A stretch of DNA of 64,000 nucleotides from Spongiivirga sp046524175 (GCF_046524175.1 NZ_JBEFZF010000006.1:1-64000), one strand, 5' to 3'; shown: positions 34,758 through 44,120, counted from the first letter of the stretch. The notes: generated from the sequence alone by a model not told the origin. Program-made: numbers and translations.

Positions 34758-34783
34758 AAACCGACCTCAGCGTCGGTTTTTTT
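34758..34783 (+). terminator. Rho-independent terminator of lysS
   Basis: ACCGAC, CTCAGC loop, GTCGGT and a run of T. Confidence 0.9.
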
Positions 34784-34906
34784 GTGCATTAAACAAAATT
34801 CAAAAAAATGTTAAAAATTGGGTAGGGTTTTTCACAAGTAGATTGTTTTATAGACGGCGAACATAACCCAAACATTTAAAAATCGTTCGTCACAAATTAT
34901 CTACTT

Positions 34907-36541
34907 ATGAAAAAAAACTTAATTGTAGCACTTCTACTACTTGCATACGTAGGAGTCAAAGCCCAAAGTTCAAACCTAGACAGAGAGTATTTCAAAACCT
35001 CTTATGTATTGTTACCAACCGATCCAATCTTAAATGATAAGGATCGTACCTTCAATGTAAGTGTTACCAACGCAATGAATAGTTCTTCTAGAAGAGATAT
35101 TGCGCAAAGTCGTATCAAGATCAACGGATTTAGCAAGCTTGACAATAACGGAAATCTTGATATTGATATTGAGATTTTCAATGTGGAGTTAGGAGATATG
35201 AACATAGAGAAGCGAGAAGTTGAAAACAAAGACAAAGAAGGAAAGGTAACATCGGTTAGTCGTTACTATAAAGTAGTGTGGCCATACAAAACGTATGCTA
35301 CCATGTCGGTTAATAACCAATTAATTGGTGAAAACAAGAACTTTACTTACGGTAAGGGAGAAACTTATAATAGCGACGAGTTTAGAAGTTATACAAAAGC
35401 TAAAGAATTTTATAACAACAACCGTTATAATCTTCGTGATCGTTTTAAAAGCGATTTCTTTAAAAGCGTTGTTGGTGATATGAACTATACTTTGAATAAA
35501 AAGTATGGTTACAGAATTGCTGACAAAAAAGACCAATTCTGGATTCTAGATTCAAGAAAACATCCGGAAACGCCTAAACATAAAGAAATGTACGAACTTA
35601 TGAAAGAGGCTTTTGCTTCTAAAATGAAGTCAGATGTTGCTACTGATGAGCTCGCTGCTGCCCTTGCACCTGCTATCGAATATTTTGAAGGTGTACCTGC
35701 ACGTTACCCTGGAGATAAAAAACGTATTAGAAAACTACGATATTCAAGTTACTACAACCTTGCAAACATTTATTATTATTTAGATAATCCTGAAAAAACC
35801 ATTGAGTACGGACAGATGATTATTGATAACGACTATGATAAAAGTGATGGAAAGCAGTTTATTAAGGATGGTGAATACCTTCGTAAGCAATTAGACAAAA
35901 ATAAATTAAGTACTCGCCATTTTGAAATAGTAAGTGAAGATCTTACCGGTCAAGCCGAAATGAGTTTTGATGAAGTGGAAGCTGAAGCTGCTCAACCAAG
36001 TGAGATGGTAGCGTACTTGATTACTACAAAAAACGACACTATAGCTGCCAAAATGAATGAGGCTTCTATAAAAGACATCGCTTTTACGGCAAAAGTAAGA
36101 ATGGCTGATGAAGATGGTAATGTAGGCGACAAGTTTTATAAAGCTAAAAACTGCCAGGCATTAGCACTTAGTAATGGTGATATGTATGAGGTTATTCGAT
36201 TCAAAGAATCTTCAACAAAAGAAGGTGCTGTGGATGTTGGTCAAATGGCTTTAGGTGGTGCATCTCCAAAATTTGCAAAAGTATTGCACAAGTCTGATAA
36301 AATTGAATTATACCTTTTTAATAATGAAGAAATCGTATTAAAGCGTCCAGCTGATGAAAAAGGGAAATCGACCTCAGGTACTGGTTTTATATTCGGATTC
36401 AAAAAGAAATTAGCTGCTTACGCCGAAGGATGTCCTGCCGTTGCTGAAAAAGCAATGAATAAGGAATTCAAAAATACAGTTGAAAGTTTGACACAATTTT
36501 GTGAAATGCTTTCAAAATGCGAAAGCGAAAGTAAACCCTAA
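34907..36541 (+). CDS. Secreted protein of unknown function, about 540 residues
   Basis: The signal peptide ends VKAQ (about residue 19). The mature N-terminal half (about 25-190) begins LDREYFKTSYVLLPTDPILN and is beta-rich. A helical middle (about 225-335) with YSSYYNLANIYYYLDNPEKT resembles TPRs. The C-terminal half (about 365-500) again looks beta-rich, and a small Cys-containing tail (CPAVAEKA, FCEMLSKCESESKP) closes the chain. It is common to see such large unnamed periplasmic proteins in Flavobacteriia. It stands alone between two terminators. Function not recognised. Confidence 0.6.
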   Translation: MKKNLIVALLLLAYVGVKAQSSNLDREYFKTSYVLLPTDPILNDKDRTFNVSVTNAMNSSSRRDIAQSRIKINGFSKLDNNGNLDIDIEIFNVELGDMNIEKREVENKDKEGKVTSVSRYYKVVWPYKTYATMSVNNQLIGENKNFTYGKGETYNSDEFRSYTKAKEFYNNNRYNLRDRFKSDFFKSVVGDMNYTLNKKYGYRIADKKDQFWILDSRKHPETPKHKEMYELMKEAFASKMKSDVATDELAAALAPAIEYFEGVPARYPGDKKRIRKLRYSSYYNLANIYYYLDNPEKTIEYGQMIIDNDYDKSDGKQFIKDGEYLRKQLDKNKLSTRHFEIVSEDLTGQAEMSFDEVEAEAAQPSEMVAYLITTKNDTIAAKMNEASIKDIAFTAKVRMADEDGNVGDKFYKAKNCQALALSNGDMYEVIRFKESSTKEGAVDVGQMALGGASPKFAKVLHKSDKIELYLFNNEEIVLKRPADEKGKSTSGTGFIFGFKKKLAAYAEGCPAVAEKAMNKEFKNTVESLTQFCEMLSKCESESKP

Positions 36542-36562
36542 TAAACTATCCTAAAACAAATC

Positions 36563-36595
36563 AAGGTCGACAACTAAAGTTGTCGGCCTTTTTTT
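36563..36595 (+). terminator. Rho-independent terminator
   Basis: AAGGTCGACAACT and AGTTGTCGGCCTT form a long stem (one G-T wobble) followed by a T run; it closes the gene at 34907. Confidence 0.9.
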
Positions 36596-36944
36596 ATCCC
36601 ATTACGTAATCGCATTGCCGTACCGGTTCGTTAACTGTCAGTGCATTCCAGTCAGGATTCGCTGTATCTAAATATGCATATACAGGGGCTTCAACGTCCT
36701 TTAACTTTAAATAAGATCCCATTTGCGTTTTATTTACAAATTGTACACCTAACTTAAATTCAGGAATGTACATAGAAGGAGGAGCATATTGTTTATCTTC
36801 CAAAAAATAAACAATAAATCGATGGTCTTCTCCACTGCAGGTTAAATTACCAACTGTGTGTACGCGCGCTCCTTTCCAGAAAACTATTCGCTTTGACTCA
36901 TGCACAATAAACCGCTCTACCAAAAATGTCTTGTTTTTCATCAT
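36594..36944 (-). CDS. Small cytoplasmic protein of unknown function
   Basis: I choose the ATG at 36944 (MMKNKTFLVERFIVHESKR), giving 116 residues. A longer frame back to 37160 would overlap the membrane protein gene at 37004 and adds Phe/Arg-rich sequence unlike a coding start. The protein has conserved-looking WKGARVHTVGNLTCSGEDHR and PSMYIPEFKLGVQF blocks and no signal peptide. It lies 59 bp downstream of the membrane protein gene. I do not recognise the family. Confidence 0.55.
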   Translation of the reverse strand: MMKNKTFLVERFIVHESKRIVFWKGARVHTVGNLTCSGEDHRFIVYFLEDKQYAPPSMYIPEFKLGVQFVNKTQMGSYLKLKDVEAPVYAYLDTANPDWNALTVNEPVRQCDYVMG

Positions 36945-37003
36945 TTTGCTTTTTAACAAAAGTAGTAGCAAGATTGCGCGATGACAAGGTGGAAATAGCG
37001 GAT

Positions 37004-37420
37004 TTACAAGAGGGATTTTTCCTGTCGTCTCTTTATGTAAAAGGTGATGATTATCGTTAAAAAGCTCAAAACCCACACAAAAAAGCCAATTCCCGGTACA
37101 TTTCCTCTTTCTCCAAAAATAAATTCTTCGTAACCTAAAGCAAATAGCGATAAACAGCAAGTAATTGTTGCAAGAATGAGTCTTCTTTTAGTTGGAACGG
37201 CATACACTAGAATTGACAGCAGAAAAGTAACATTTGCCAACCATGAAATTGCCATAAAAGGTTCGTTGTCAAGAAAACCCGACCAGCCTAATAAAAACCC
37301 TAATGCCCCTAAAGCGCTTTTATCAGAGCTAAACATTGGTAAAAACATTGAACCTACATATAATAAAAATGACATACCAATACCTATCACTAAGACTTTA
37401 TGAAATGTTATCTTCTTCAT
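37004..37420 (-). CDS. Small integral membrane protein
   Basis: This 138-residue protein has four predicted membrane helices (about 8-27, 38-52, 59-76 and 80-97, with a further hydrophobic stretch 110-129) and a short basic C-terminus (KRRQEKSLL). No catalytic or binding motif is seen. The region MFLPMFSSDKSALGALGFLL joins two helices. Function not recognised. It precedes the 116-residue protein and may share its transcript. Confidence 0.6.
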   Translation of the reverse strand: MKKITFHKVLVIGIGMSFLLYVGSMFLPMFSSDKSALGALGFLLGWSGFLDNEPFMAISWLANVTFLLSILVYAVPTKRRLILATITCCLSLFALGYEEFIFGERGNVPGIGFFVWVLSFLTIIITFYIKRRQEKSLL

Positions 37421-37436
37421 AATTACTATTTAAAAT

Positions 37437-37467
37437 AATGTCAGTCTGAAAACTCAGACTGACATTT
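37437..37467. terminator. Perfect palindromic terminator of the YiaA-like gene
   Basis: ATGTCAGTCTGA, AAAC loop, TCAGACTGACAT: a 12-bp stem with A and T tracts on both sides, 9 bp past the stop at 37476. It reads as a terminator on the minus strand. Confidence 0.8.
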
Positions 37468-37475
37468 ATAAATTT

Positions 37476-37961
37476 CTATTTTTCTAATTCCTTTTCGTCA
37501 ATAAACTTAGTGTCACGGGTGTTTTTCTGCACGGCAATGGCAGCAAATAAACTTAAGGTAAACGACATACCGTAAAAACCTTTTTCACTGAGCAGTAAAT
37601 CGGCATTCCATAAACCAATAACCAAAAGCACGATTGAGGCTATTGTTGTAAACCAACTAATACTGTGATAAATATCCGTAACCGGAATACCTTCTAGCTT
37701 ATCGCGTACACTTTTCTGCACTGACACCGCAGAGAACAATCCGAACAACAATATGGTAAAATAATATCCCTTTTCATTTAATAACATATCGGCATTCCAC
37801 AGCCCGATGCAATAAGACACCATGCCAATAAATAAAGCCGCCCATGAGGCTGAAATAAAAGCGGATGTTGGTTTTTGATCATAAACCGTAGCCTTCTTTG
37901 TAGGTCGTGTTTTTGGCTTTTCAATAATTTCATCTTTAATCTTAAAATTCTGATTTTCCAT
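37476..37961 (-). CDS. YiaA/YiaB-like inner membrane protein
   Basis: This 161-residue protein has two tandem YiaAB two-helix domains (about 32-88 and 96-150), each with the signature GLWNADMLLNEKGYY or GLWNADLLLSEKGFY and a final AVSVQKSVRD/AIAVQKNTRD. A polar, Lys-rich N-terminal tail of about 30 residues precedes them. The family is of unknown function in the inner membrane. It is monocistronic: a palindromic terminator follows and no partner is upstream. Confidence 0.85.
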   Translation of the reverse strand: MENQNFKIKDEIIEKPKTRPTKKATVYDQKPTSAFISASWAALFIGMVSYCIGLWNADMLLNEKGYYFTILLFGLFSAVSVQKSVRDKLEGIPVTDIYHSISWFTTIASIVLLVIGLWNADLLLSEKGFYGMSFTLSLFAAIAVQKNTRDTKFIDEKELEK

Positions 37962-38044
37962 TTGTTTGAGTTTTAGGATCCTTCGATCAATTTACATGAC
38001 AAAGATGAACGTGTAATGATAAGTAACACAATCTATTTTAAGAT

Positions 38045-38126
38045 AAAACTTATGATATAAAATATATTTTTTTACATAAAAATATTATATTTAATAGCTT
38101 TATATGTATAAAAACTTATGATATAA
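38045..38126 (+). repeat. Exact 16-bp direct repeat before and touching a start codon
   Basis: AAAACTTATGATATAA occurs at 38045-38060 and again at 38111-38126, where its last A is the first base of the ATG at 38126. The start-to-start spacing is 66 bp, in a very AT-rich region. This looks like a tandem operator or a duplicated promoter, not chance. Confidence 0.55.
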
Positions 38127-39625
38127 TGAGTAGTTTATCATCCATTATCAGTGTTCTAAGCAGTGACGAAAAACGATTGTTTATCAATAGACTGCAGCAA
38201 AAAAACAAACGCCATGACACTAAAAATATCGAACTATTCAAACTATTGGAGGCTGGCACTACATCTTCTGCTATCAAAGAACGTTTATATACCAATCAAC
38301 CAGATGGGGCTTATCACGCACTAAACAAAAGACTATCTGATTCTTTAATTGACTTTTTGGCAGCTAGAAGTTTTGATAGTGAAACTGCAGAAGAAATGAA
38401 CATTTTAAAGCTTTTGTTAGCGGCCCGTATTTTGTTTGAAAGAAAACAGGTAAAAGCTGGTTTTAAAACCATCAACAAGGCAGAAAAATTGGCTTTGAAG
38501 TATGAGTTTTATAATATTCTCAATGAAATATATCATACACTCATCCAATATGCACACCTTAATCCCAACGTCAATCTTGACAATCTTGTTAAAAAGCTAA
38601 ACAATAACGGAAAACGATACATAAGCCAACAACGACTCAATATTGTATATGCGAAAATTAAGCGTCAACTGGACAAAACCAAGATCAATGATAATACAGG
38701 TACTTCAATACATGCAATCATAGATCAATATACTTCAGCCAATGAAGAAATCCTGGACGTAAAGTCGGTTTACCGATTAATGGAAATTTGTAATACAGCA
38801 GCTAAAGTGGAATTTAATTATTATCAAATTTTGCCAACCATGCGGTTCTTGTTTCAACATATAGAGGACAAACAAGAACAGATAGACAAACACCTATTTT
38901 ATTACATCAAAATATTATTCATCAAGGCAAATACTCTTTTTCGAAATAAACTTTTTGATGAATCGATGTTAATTCTCAACCTATTACATACTCAACTTGA
39001 AAAGAAAAGAGCCGTGTATAAATCAGTGTTCAAAGGGCAGTTACAACTATTAATGGCATTAAACCAAAATTATACGGGCAATGCTCTAAAAGCAATTGAT
39101 ATACTTGAAGAAACTATTAAAATAACTAACAAACAACTAAGGTTACAATATGATGCTCGCCTAGCTTTGGTAATGTGCTATTTTAATCGAGAACAATACA
39201 AAACTTCATTTGGAAAGCTCAACCAGCTGATACATAGCAATACCTATTATGAGAAAAAAATGGGGCGAGAGTGGGTAATCAAAAAAGATATTATTGAAAT
39301 TTTATTGCTTATTGAACTAGACTATATTGACCTTACTGAATCGCGATTAGCAAGTTTCAGGAAAACACATCGCAATTACCTAAAGCAGACAAACGAAGAA
39401 AGGACTCTTCAGTTTATCTCATTGATACAACTATATTATAACAATCAAAAAGAGGTAAATACCGCTGCGTTTAAAGAAAAAGTTGAAAGTTCCTTTGAGT
39501 GGATTGGTGTTGAACAAGAAGACCTTTTTGTCATGAGTTTCTATGCATGGTTAAAATCTAAAATGGAAAACGCAGCTTTATATATCACAACTTTAAACTT
39601 GATAAAAAAAGCTACTGCTTCTTGA
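38126..39625 (+). CDS. Cytoplasmic helical-repeat protein of unknown function
   Basis: This 499-residue, almost wholly helical protein has no signal peptide. It begins with a small domain SIISVLSSDEKRLFINRLQQ (about 5-85) that resembles the start of an unnamed Bacteroidota family, and continues with TPR/SEL-like helices (about 90-490) rich in Leu, Lys and Asn. No catalytic motif is visible. The 3' end overlaps the convergent hydrolase gene by 14 bp. The direct repeat upstream suggests specific regulation. A scaffold or protein-interaction role is inference from the repeats. Confidence 0.55.
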   Translation: MSSLSSIISVLSSDEKRLFINRLQQKNKRHDTKNIELFKLLEAGTTSSAIKERLYTNQPDGAYHALNKRLSDSLIDFLAARSFDSETAEEMNILKLLLAARILFERKQVKAGFKTINKAEKLALKYEFYNILNEIYHTLIQYAHLNPNVNLDNLVKKLNNNGKRYISQQRLNIVYAKIKRQLDKTKINDNTGTSIHAIIDQYTSANEEILDVKSVYRLMEICNTAAKVEFNYYQILPTMRFLFQHIEDKQEQIDKHLFYYIKILFIKANTLFRNKLFDESMLILNLLHTQLEKKRAVYKSVFKGQLQLLMALNQNYTGNALKAIDILEETIKITNKQLRLQYDARLALVMCYFNREQYKTSFGKLNQLIHSNTYYEKKMGREWVIKKDIIEILLLIELDYIDLTESRLASFRKTHRNYLKQTNEERTLQFISLIQLYYNNQKEVNTAAFKEKVESSFEWIGVEQEDLFVMSFYAWLKSKMENAALYITTLNLIKKATAS

Positions 39626-40421
39626 TGTTTAAAATTGAATCGATTCCCTTTTGAAAATCAGGATAAACAGATAGGTTATTATGATTACCGCCAGGTATTG
39701 TAATTAGCCGTTTTGTCTTTGTACCTAATGAGTTAAAAAGCTTTTCACCATAACGATACGGAACTACTGTATCATCTGTCCCGTGAAAAATACTAATTGG
39801 AATATCAGTTTCTTCCAAATACAGAATTGGTTCAAATTCATAACGAACCAGCAACTTAGCGGGATATATAGGAAAACGAATGGAAGCTACATCGCTAATA
39901 CTACTGTAAGGTGTTTCCAATATTAATTGTCTGGGCATATTTTGACTTGCAACATAGCTTGCAAAGCCAGTTCCTAATGACCGTCCGTAAAGCGTAATTT
40001 CTGATTCCTTGTAGTGTTTGGTAGCATATTCATACCATTTAAGGGCATCAGCCAACAACTTGTTTTCATTAATATTTCCATCACTTTTGCCATAAGTGCG
40101 ATAATCCATAACAAGCACATCATAATTTTTAGCAACTAAGGGCTGCACTAAGGTACCCCACCGCTTTAAACTGCCCGCATTACCATGAAAATATAGAATA
40201 AGTCCGTATGGGTTCTCATTTTTAAAATGAATTGCATGTAACCGCGCCCCGTCTTCAACATCCAAAAAAACCTCCTCAAAAGGTGTGTCAAATTTAAATA
40301 CGTAGTCCGTAGGAAGCGTCTCCGGCAAAAACAGCATACGCTCCTGAAAAAAATACAATAAAACACCAATTAACAAGTAGATTCCAACTAACCAAAACAT
40401 CAATTTCTTTATTTTGTTCAT
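39612..40421 (-). CDS. Membrane-anchored alpha/beta hydrolase (paralogue A)
   Basis: This 269-residue protein has an N-terminal membrane helix (about 8-25) and an alpha/beta hydrolase core. Visible elements are the oxyanion HGNAGS (79-84), the nucleophile elbow GRSLG with Ser148, the acid near Asp216-217 (HGTDDTVV) and His247 (GGNHNNL). The architecture matches the BEM46/ABHD13-like lipase-fold family, with the catalytic domain probably outside the cytoplasm. It starts 4 bp inside its paralogue (ATGA overlap), so the two are translationally coupled. Substrate unknown. Confidence 0.82.
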   Translation of the reverse strand: MNKIKKLMFWLVGIYLLIGVLLYFFQERMLFLPETLPTDYVFKFDTPFEEVFLDVEDGARLHAIHFKNENPYGLILYFHGNAGSLKRWGTLVQPLVAKNYDVLVMDYRTYGKSDGNINENKLLADALKWYEYATKHYKESEITLYGRSLGTGFASYVASQNMPRQLILETPYSSISDVASIRFPIYPAKLLVRYEFEPILYLEETDIPISIFHGTDDTVVPYRYGEKLFNSLGTKTKRLITIPGGNHNNLSVYPDFQKGIDSILNIKKQ

Positions 40422-41290
40422 GCTTGCCGCTTACGCTTTTTACCATGTGCCACATGAATACTTGAATCACTAAGATCTATTTCTTTTGGGTCAGAATTCA
40501 CTATTTCGGTCAACATTTTATGATAAGACTCAAAATTATTAAGGTTTTTATGCCCTCCTTCAATAACGGGGTACAAACGCGTTAGCTTTGGCTTTATACG
40601 AGATAACTTGACACTCGTTTTAAAGGGAATAAGCTTATCATGGGTACCGTGGATAATATGTATTGGGCACTGCACATATTTAAGCCATTTATAGGTCGGC
40701 AACGGATACCGTATTAATACGGATAAAGGCATAAATGGCATATACCTTGCCGTCACTTTTGTAAGACTGTAGTAAGGCGCATCAAGAATTAACATTCTAG
40801 GATTATTCATTGAAGCCAATTTGGCGGCAAAGCCTGAACCTAATGATCTTCCATAAAGGATAATATATTTTTCAGCAACCCGCTTTTTAATTTTGTCATA
40901 TACCAATTGCAGGTCGTGCTTAATTGCCTTTGCAGATCGACGACCCGTACTTTTACCGAAACCTCTATAATCGACCATAATCACATCATATCCATTTCTT
41001 GTAAAGTCGACTGCAAACTTACCCCAACCTTTTATGCTTTTAGAATTACCTTTTAAGTAGAGTACAACACCTTTGGGTTTTTCCGCCCTGAACCATATGC
41101 CATTAATCACCGCATTGTCACGGGTGGTAATATTATATTCTTCAAATTTTTGATTCTCGTAGGCAAATTGAAAATCTTTAGGGAGCTTTTCAGGTTTAAA
41201 CAAAAAATATTCTTGCAAATAATAAAGCGCTACACTAATCGCTATGTACGCCAAAAGAATCACCATTAAAACCAATAACCAACGTGGCAT
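40418..41290 (-). CDS. Membrane-anchored alpha/beta hydrolase (paralogue B)
   Basis: This 290-residue protein has an N-terminal helix (about 5-23) and the hydrolase core with GRSLG (Ser149), Asp218 (HGTHDKLI) and His247 (EGGHKNLN). The oxyanion loop that reads HGN in paralogue A is KGN here (LYLKGNSKSI), while the three catalytic residues remain. A basic tail (KKRKRQA) extends the C-terminus. It is the upstream partner of paralogue A; the tandem arose by duplication and the pair may act on different substrates. Confidence 0.82.
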   Translation of the reverse strand: MPRWLLVLMVILLAYIAISVALYYLQEYFLFKPEKLPKDFQFAYENQKFEEYNITTRDNAVINGIWFRAEKPKGVVLYLKGNSKSIKGWGKFAVDFTRNGYDVIMVDYRGFGKSTGRRSAKAIKHDLQLVYDKIKKRVAEKYIILYGRSLGSGFAAKLASMNNPRMLILDAPYYSLTKVTARYMPFMPLSVLIRYPLPTYKWLKYVQCPIHIIHGTHDKLIPFKTSVKLSRIKPKLTRLYPVIEGGHKNLNNFESYHKMLTEIVNSDPKEIDLSDSSIHVAHGKKRKRQA

Positions 41291-41662
41291 TTGTTTAAGA
41301 TTTTAGTTTAATCTACAACTTTTTGCCTAAAAAAATGGGTTTTTATAAGTGTGCATCACAATTTTTTAAAAAAAGTTGAGTTATAGTTAGCCACATGATA
41401 ACCCCAACCTATGAATAAACCAAGCTTATTTTATAAAGGCTATAATCAGCTTATTACGAGCCATTTACTTTCTTTTTCTTCAAAAAAATTTAGCATACCA
41501 AAATCCAAAATATTCTGCGAAACGTAAATAAATTCGATTAGAAACAATTTCTTAACATAAAAACATAATTTTTGTTAGATGAAATGCATTTTTAATCGAT
41601 AAAAAATTTTATATTGCCAGCGCTATTAATCAGATTTTAACACCCAAACAAACAACCCCCTA
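41291..41662. other. Intergenic region without a supported gene
   Basis: An AT-rich 372-bp gap between divergent genes. A 38-codon ATG frame at 41412 has no recognisable features. A TATATTG at 41610-41616 is near the promoter consensus, but no -33 element lies at the right distance. Confidence 0.4.
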
Positions 41663-43573
41663 ATGCGGATCCCCCTGTTCTTATTTACCCTTATGGTATG
41701 TTTTTCTACGAGTATGGCCCAGCTAGTCGTAGGAAACGAGGTACTGCCGTTCGATCCGGCTTTAAAACCCTTTTACCATGGTGTGGCTTCTGGAGACCCT
41801 TTAGCGGATCGTGTTATTATTTGGACGCGCGTTACCACCGAAGAAGAGGGCGATGTAAACGTAAGCTACAAAATAGCAACTGATCTTGAATTTAAAAATA
41901 TCATTAGATCAGGAAAAACAACCACCAATAGCGAAAAAGACTATACGGTAAAAATTGATGTAACAGGTTTACACCCGGAAACTACCTATTATTATTATTT
42001 CTCATCCCTTGGTAAAAACTCTATTATCGGTCGCACGAGAACCAGCCCTATTGCCAAAGCTAATTATTTGCGTTTTGGTGTAGTAGCTGCTGCCAACTAT
42101 CAAGCTGGCTATTTTAATGCGTACTCACAACTTGCTAAACGAAAAGACCTAGATGCCGTAATTCATTTAGGTGATTATATAAACGAGTACGGAGCTGGAA
42201 ACAATACCGAAGGATATTCAAAAGAACGTGCCGACCGTATTAATATTCCTAATACTGAGTTGTTAGATATTGCAGATTATAGAACTAGATATTCATTATA
42301 TAGATTAGATCCTGACCTTCAAGCGGTGCACCAACAACATCCGTTTATTGCTATTTGGGATGATCATGAATCAGCCTACCAAGCATATAAAGATGGTGCC
42401 ACGAATCACAATAAAAATGAAGGCGCATGGGAAACCAGAAAGTCAATTTCTAAGAAAGTGTTTTTTGAATGGATGCCAATTCGTGAGACTAAGAAACACC
42501 AAATTTACAGAACACTTAGCTACGGGAATCTTGCAGATATTATATTGCTCGACACACGATTAGAAGGTAGACAAAAACAAATTTTTGATATTAACAGTAA
42601 GGCGCTTCATGCTGACGATCGTACCATTTTGGGAAGTCAACAAAAAGCTTGGCTAAAGCAAGAATTACTTGCTAGTAATGCTAAGTGGAAAATAATTGGC
42701 AGCCAAGTATTGTTTTCTGATTTCAATATTGGTTGGGCTGCAAACCAGCTGAAGACTACACCAAATAAGCTTGAAAGTGCATTTCTTGATCATTGGGATG
42801 GGTATCCCGCAGAGCGCAAAGAAATCATAAATTTCTTTACTCAAAACAGCATCAATAATACAGTTTTGCTATCGGGCGACATGCATTCTTCCTTAGGATT
42901 AGAACTCGAGAATAATGGTAAACATTTTGGTGTTGAATTTAGCACCCCTAGTATTAGCAGTGCTAACTTTAATGAATTAGATGGCACCACCAACGCTCGC
43001 TATATAGACGCTAACTTATCGGCGAACAATGAACATTTAAAATTCAGTAATGTACAACAACATGGTTATATGATTTTAAATGTAAGGTCAAACAGTGTAC
43101 AAGCTGACTGGGTTTATACTGACATTACTGAAAAACCCGACTACAGAAAAAAGAATATTAAAGAAACCTACGGAGAAAGTTGGTTTGCTAATTTTAATGA
43201 CAATAAGTTGCAAAAGGCTGCTAGTGCAAGTAACACAAAACCTAATCAACCGGCATTAGCACCTTCGAAATCACCGGCTTTTGAACGTAACAAACAATTT
43301 TATAAAAATTTGTCTGAAGTAATGAGTGTTCATCAGAATACATCTGATGGTAATTCGAAATTACTTGTTCAGCATGTGGCCTATGAACCACAACATTTAG
43401 TACTTGATATTTACGATCAAAATGGAAAAACTGCCTCTGACAGTATCCAAAAAGAGATTTCTTCAGGAATCCAGCTCACTGAAATTGCATTACCAAAACT
43501 TAAAAAAGGATCGTACTTTATTCGTGTTTCGACAGAAGATGCTCAACATATTCAAAAGGTACAGATTGACTAA
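41663..43573 (+). CDS. PhoD-like alkaline phosphatase with a T9SS sorting tail
   Basis: This 636-residue protein has a signal peptide (about 1-19, ending SMAQ). An N-terminal Fn3-like domain starts FYHGVASGDPLADRVIIWTR (PhoD signature). The metallophosphatase core (about 135-440) has HLGDYINEYG, WDDHESAYQAYKDGA and SGDMHSS, giving the metal-ligand Asp, Asn and His residues. The last 75 residues (LVLDIYDQNGK, then LPKLKKGSYFIRV and KVQID) form a type A T9SS C-terminal sorting domain, so the enzyme is exported across the outer membrane. It probably frees phosphate from phosphodiesters. Single-gene unit with a terminator. Confidence 0.9.
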   Translation: MRIPLFLFTLMVCFSTSMAQLVVGNEVLPFDPALKPFYHGVASGDPLADRVIIWTRVTTEEEGDVNVSYKIATDLEFKNIIRSGKTTTNSEKDYTVKIDVTGLHPETTYYYYFSSLGKNSIIGRTRTSPIAKANYLRFGVVAAANYQAGYFNAYSQLAKRKDLDAVIHLGDYINEYGAGNNTEGYSKERADRINIPNTELLDIADYRTRYSLYRLDPDLQAVHQQHPFIAIWDDHESAYQAYKDGATNHNKNEGAWETRKSISKKVFFEWMPIRETKKHQIYRTLSYGNLADIILLDTRLEGRQKQIFDINSKALHADDRTILGSQQKAWLKQELLASNAKWKIIGSQVLFSDFNIGWAANQLKTTPNKLESAFLDHWDGYPAERKEIINFFTQNSINNTVLLSGDMHSSLGLELENNGKHFGVEFSTPSISSANFNELDGTTNARYIDANLSANNEHLKFSNVQQHGYMILNVRSNSVQADWVYTDITEKPDYRKKNIKETYGESWFANFNDNKLQKAASASNTKPNQPALAPSKSPAFERNKQFYKNLSEVMSVHQNTSDGNSKLLVQHVAYEPQHLVLDIYDQNGKTASDSIQKEISSGIQLTEIALPKLKKGSYFIRVSTEDAQHIQKVQID

Positions 43574-43599
43574 GGAATGTCAACGATTAAAACATGTAG

Positions 43600-43628
43600 A
43601 AAAGCCACCTTTGCACAGGTGGCTTTTT
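43600..43628 (+). terminator. Rho-independent terminator of the PhoD-like gene
   Basis: AAAAGCCACC, an 8-nt loop, GGTGGCTTTTT: a 10-bp stem. Confidence 0.9.
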
Positions 43629-43667
43629 CGTTGACTAATTCAAATAATTTTTATGTTGTTATAAAAA

Positions 43668-44120
43668 CTATTTTATCATTGCTACTGCTTCATAAGGATT
43701 AAAATCCTTTGGCAAATAGTCTCTGGTATTAAACTCAATGGTGATTTCTTCCTCGAATAAAGCGTCGATCTCCTCATCGGTAAGAACTTCTTGATAAGGA
43801 TCAAAATCAGCTGGTAAATATTCAGCGGTGTCGAATCCTAATTCGATTTCTTCTTCAAATAAAGCGTCTACTTCATCTTCTGTAAGCTGTCCGCTCTCCG
43901 CATAAGGATCAAAACCAACTGGTAAATATTCAGCAGTATCAAACCCTAATTCGATTTCTTCTTCTTGTTCAATGTAAATTACCGGTTCTACGGCGTTTGT
44001 TTCTTCGTTGCATACATACGATACGGTTTCTACATCGATGTAATTAATTACTGTGTTGGTCGTGTCGGTAGGGGTATTCATCCAGAATACAAGGCTACCT
44101 AAAATTAATAATTGGTTCAT
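43668..44120 (-). CDS. Secreted acidic protein with three LP-FDPY repeats
   Basis: This 150-residue, strongly acidic protein has a short hydrophobic start (MNQLLILGSLVFWMN) acting as signal peptide. It contains three tandem units of about 34 residues (about 55-89, 90-123 and 124-150) of the form E-I-x-L-x-F-D-T-x-x-Y-L-P-x-x-F-D-P-Y followed by a LTEDEVDALFEE linker. The repeats are nearly identical in the first two copies. The LP-FDPY motif is found in unnamed flavobacterial secreted proteins. The DALFEE linker looks like an amphipathic helix. No function can be assigned. Confidence 0.6.
   Translation of the reverse strand: MNQLLILGSLVFWMNTPTDTTNTVINYIDVETVSYVCNEETNAVEPVIYIEQEEEIELGFDTAEYLPVGFDPYAESGQLTEDEVDALFEEEIELGFDTAEYLPADFDPYQEVLTDEEIDALFEEEITIEFNTRDYLPKDFNPYEAVAMIK

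Noticed and set aside
36945..37160. N-terminal extension of the 116-residue protein
   Set aside because: It would overlap the membrane protein gene in another frame and reads as out-of-frame sequence of that gene.
41412..41528. 38-codon ATG frame in the gap before the PhoD-like gene
   Set aside because: No signal peptide, motif or conserved composition; typical of chance in AT-rich DNA.
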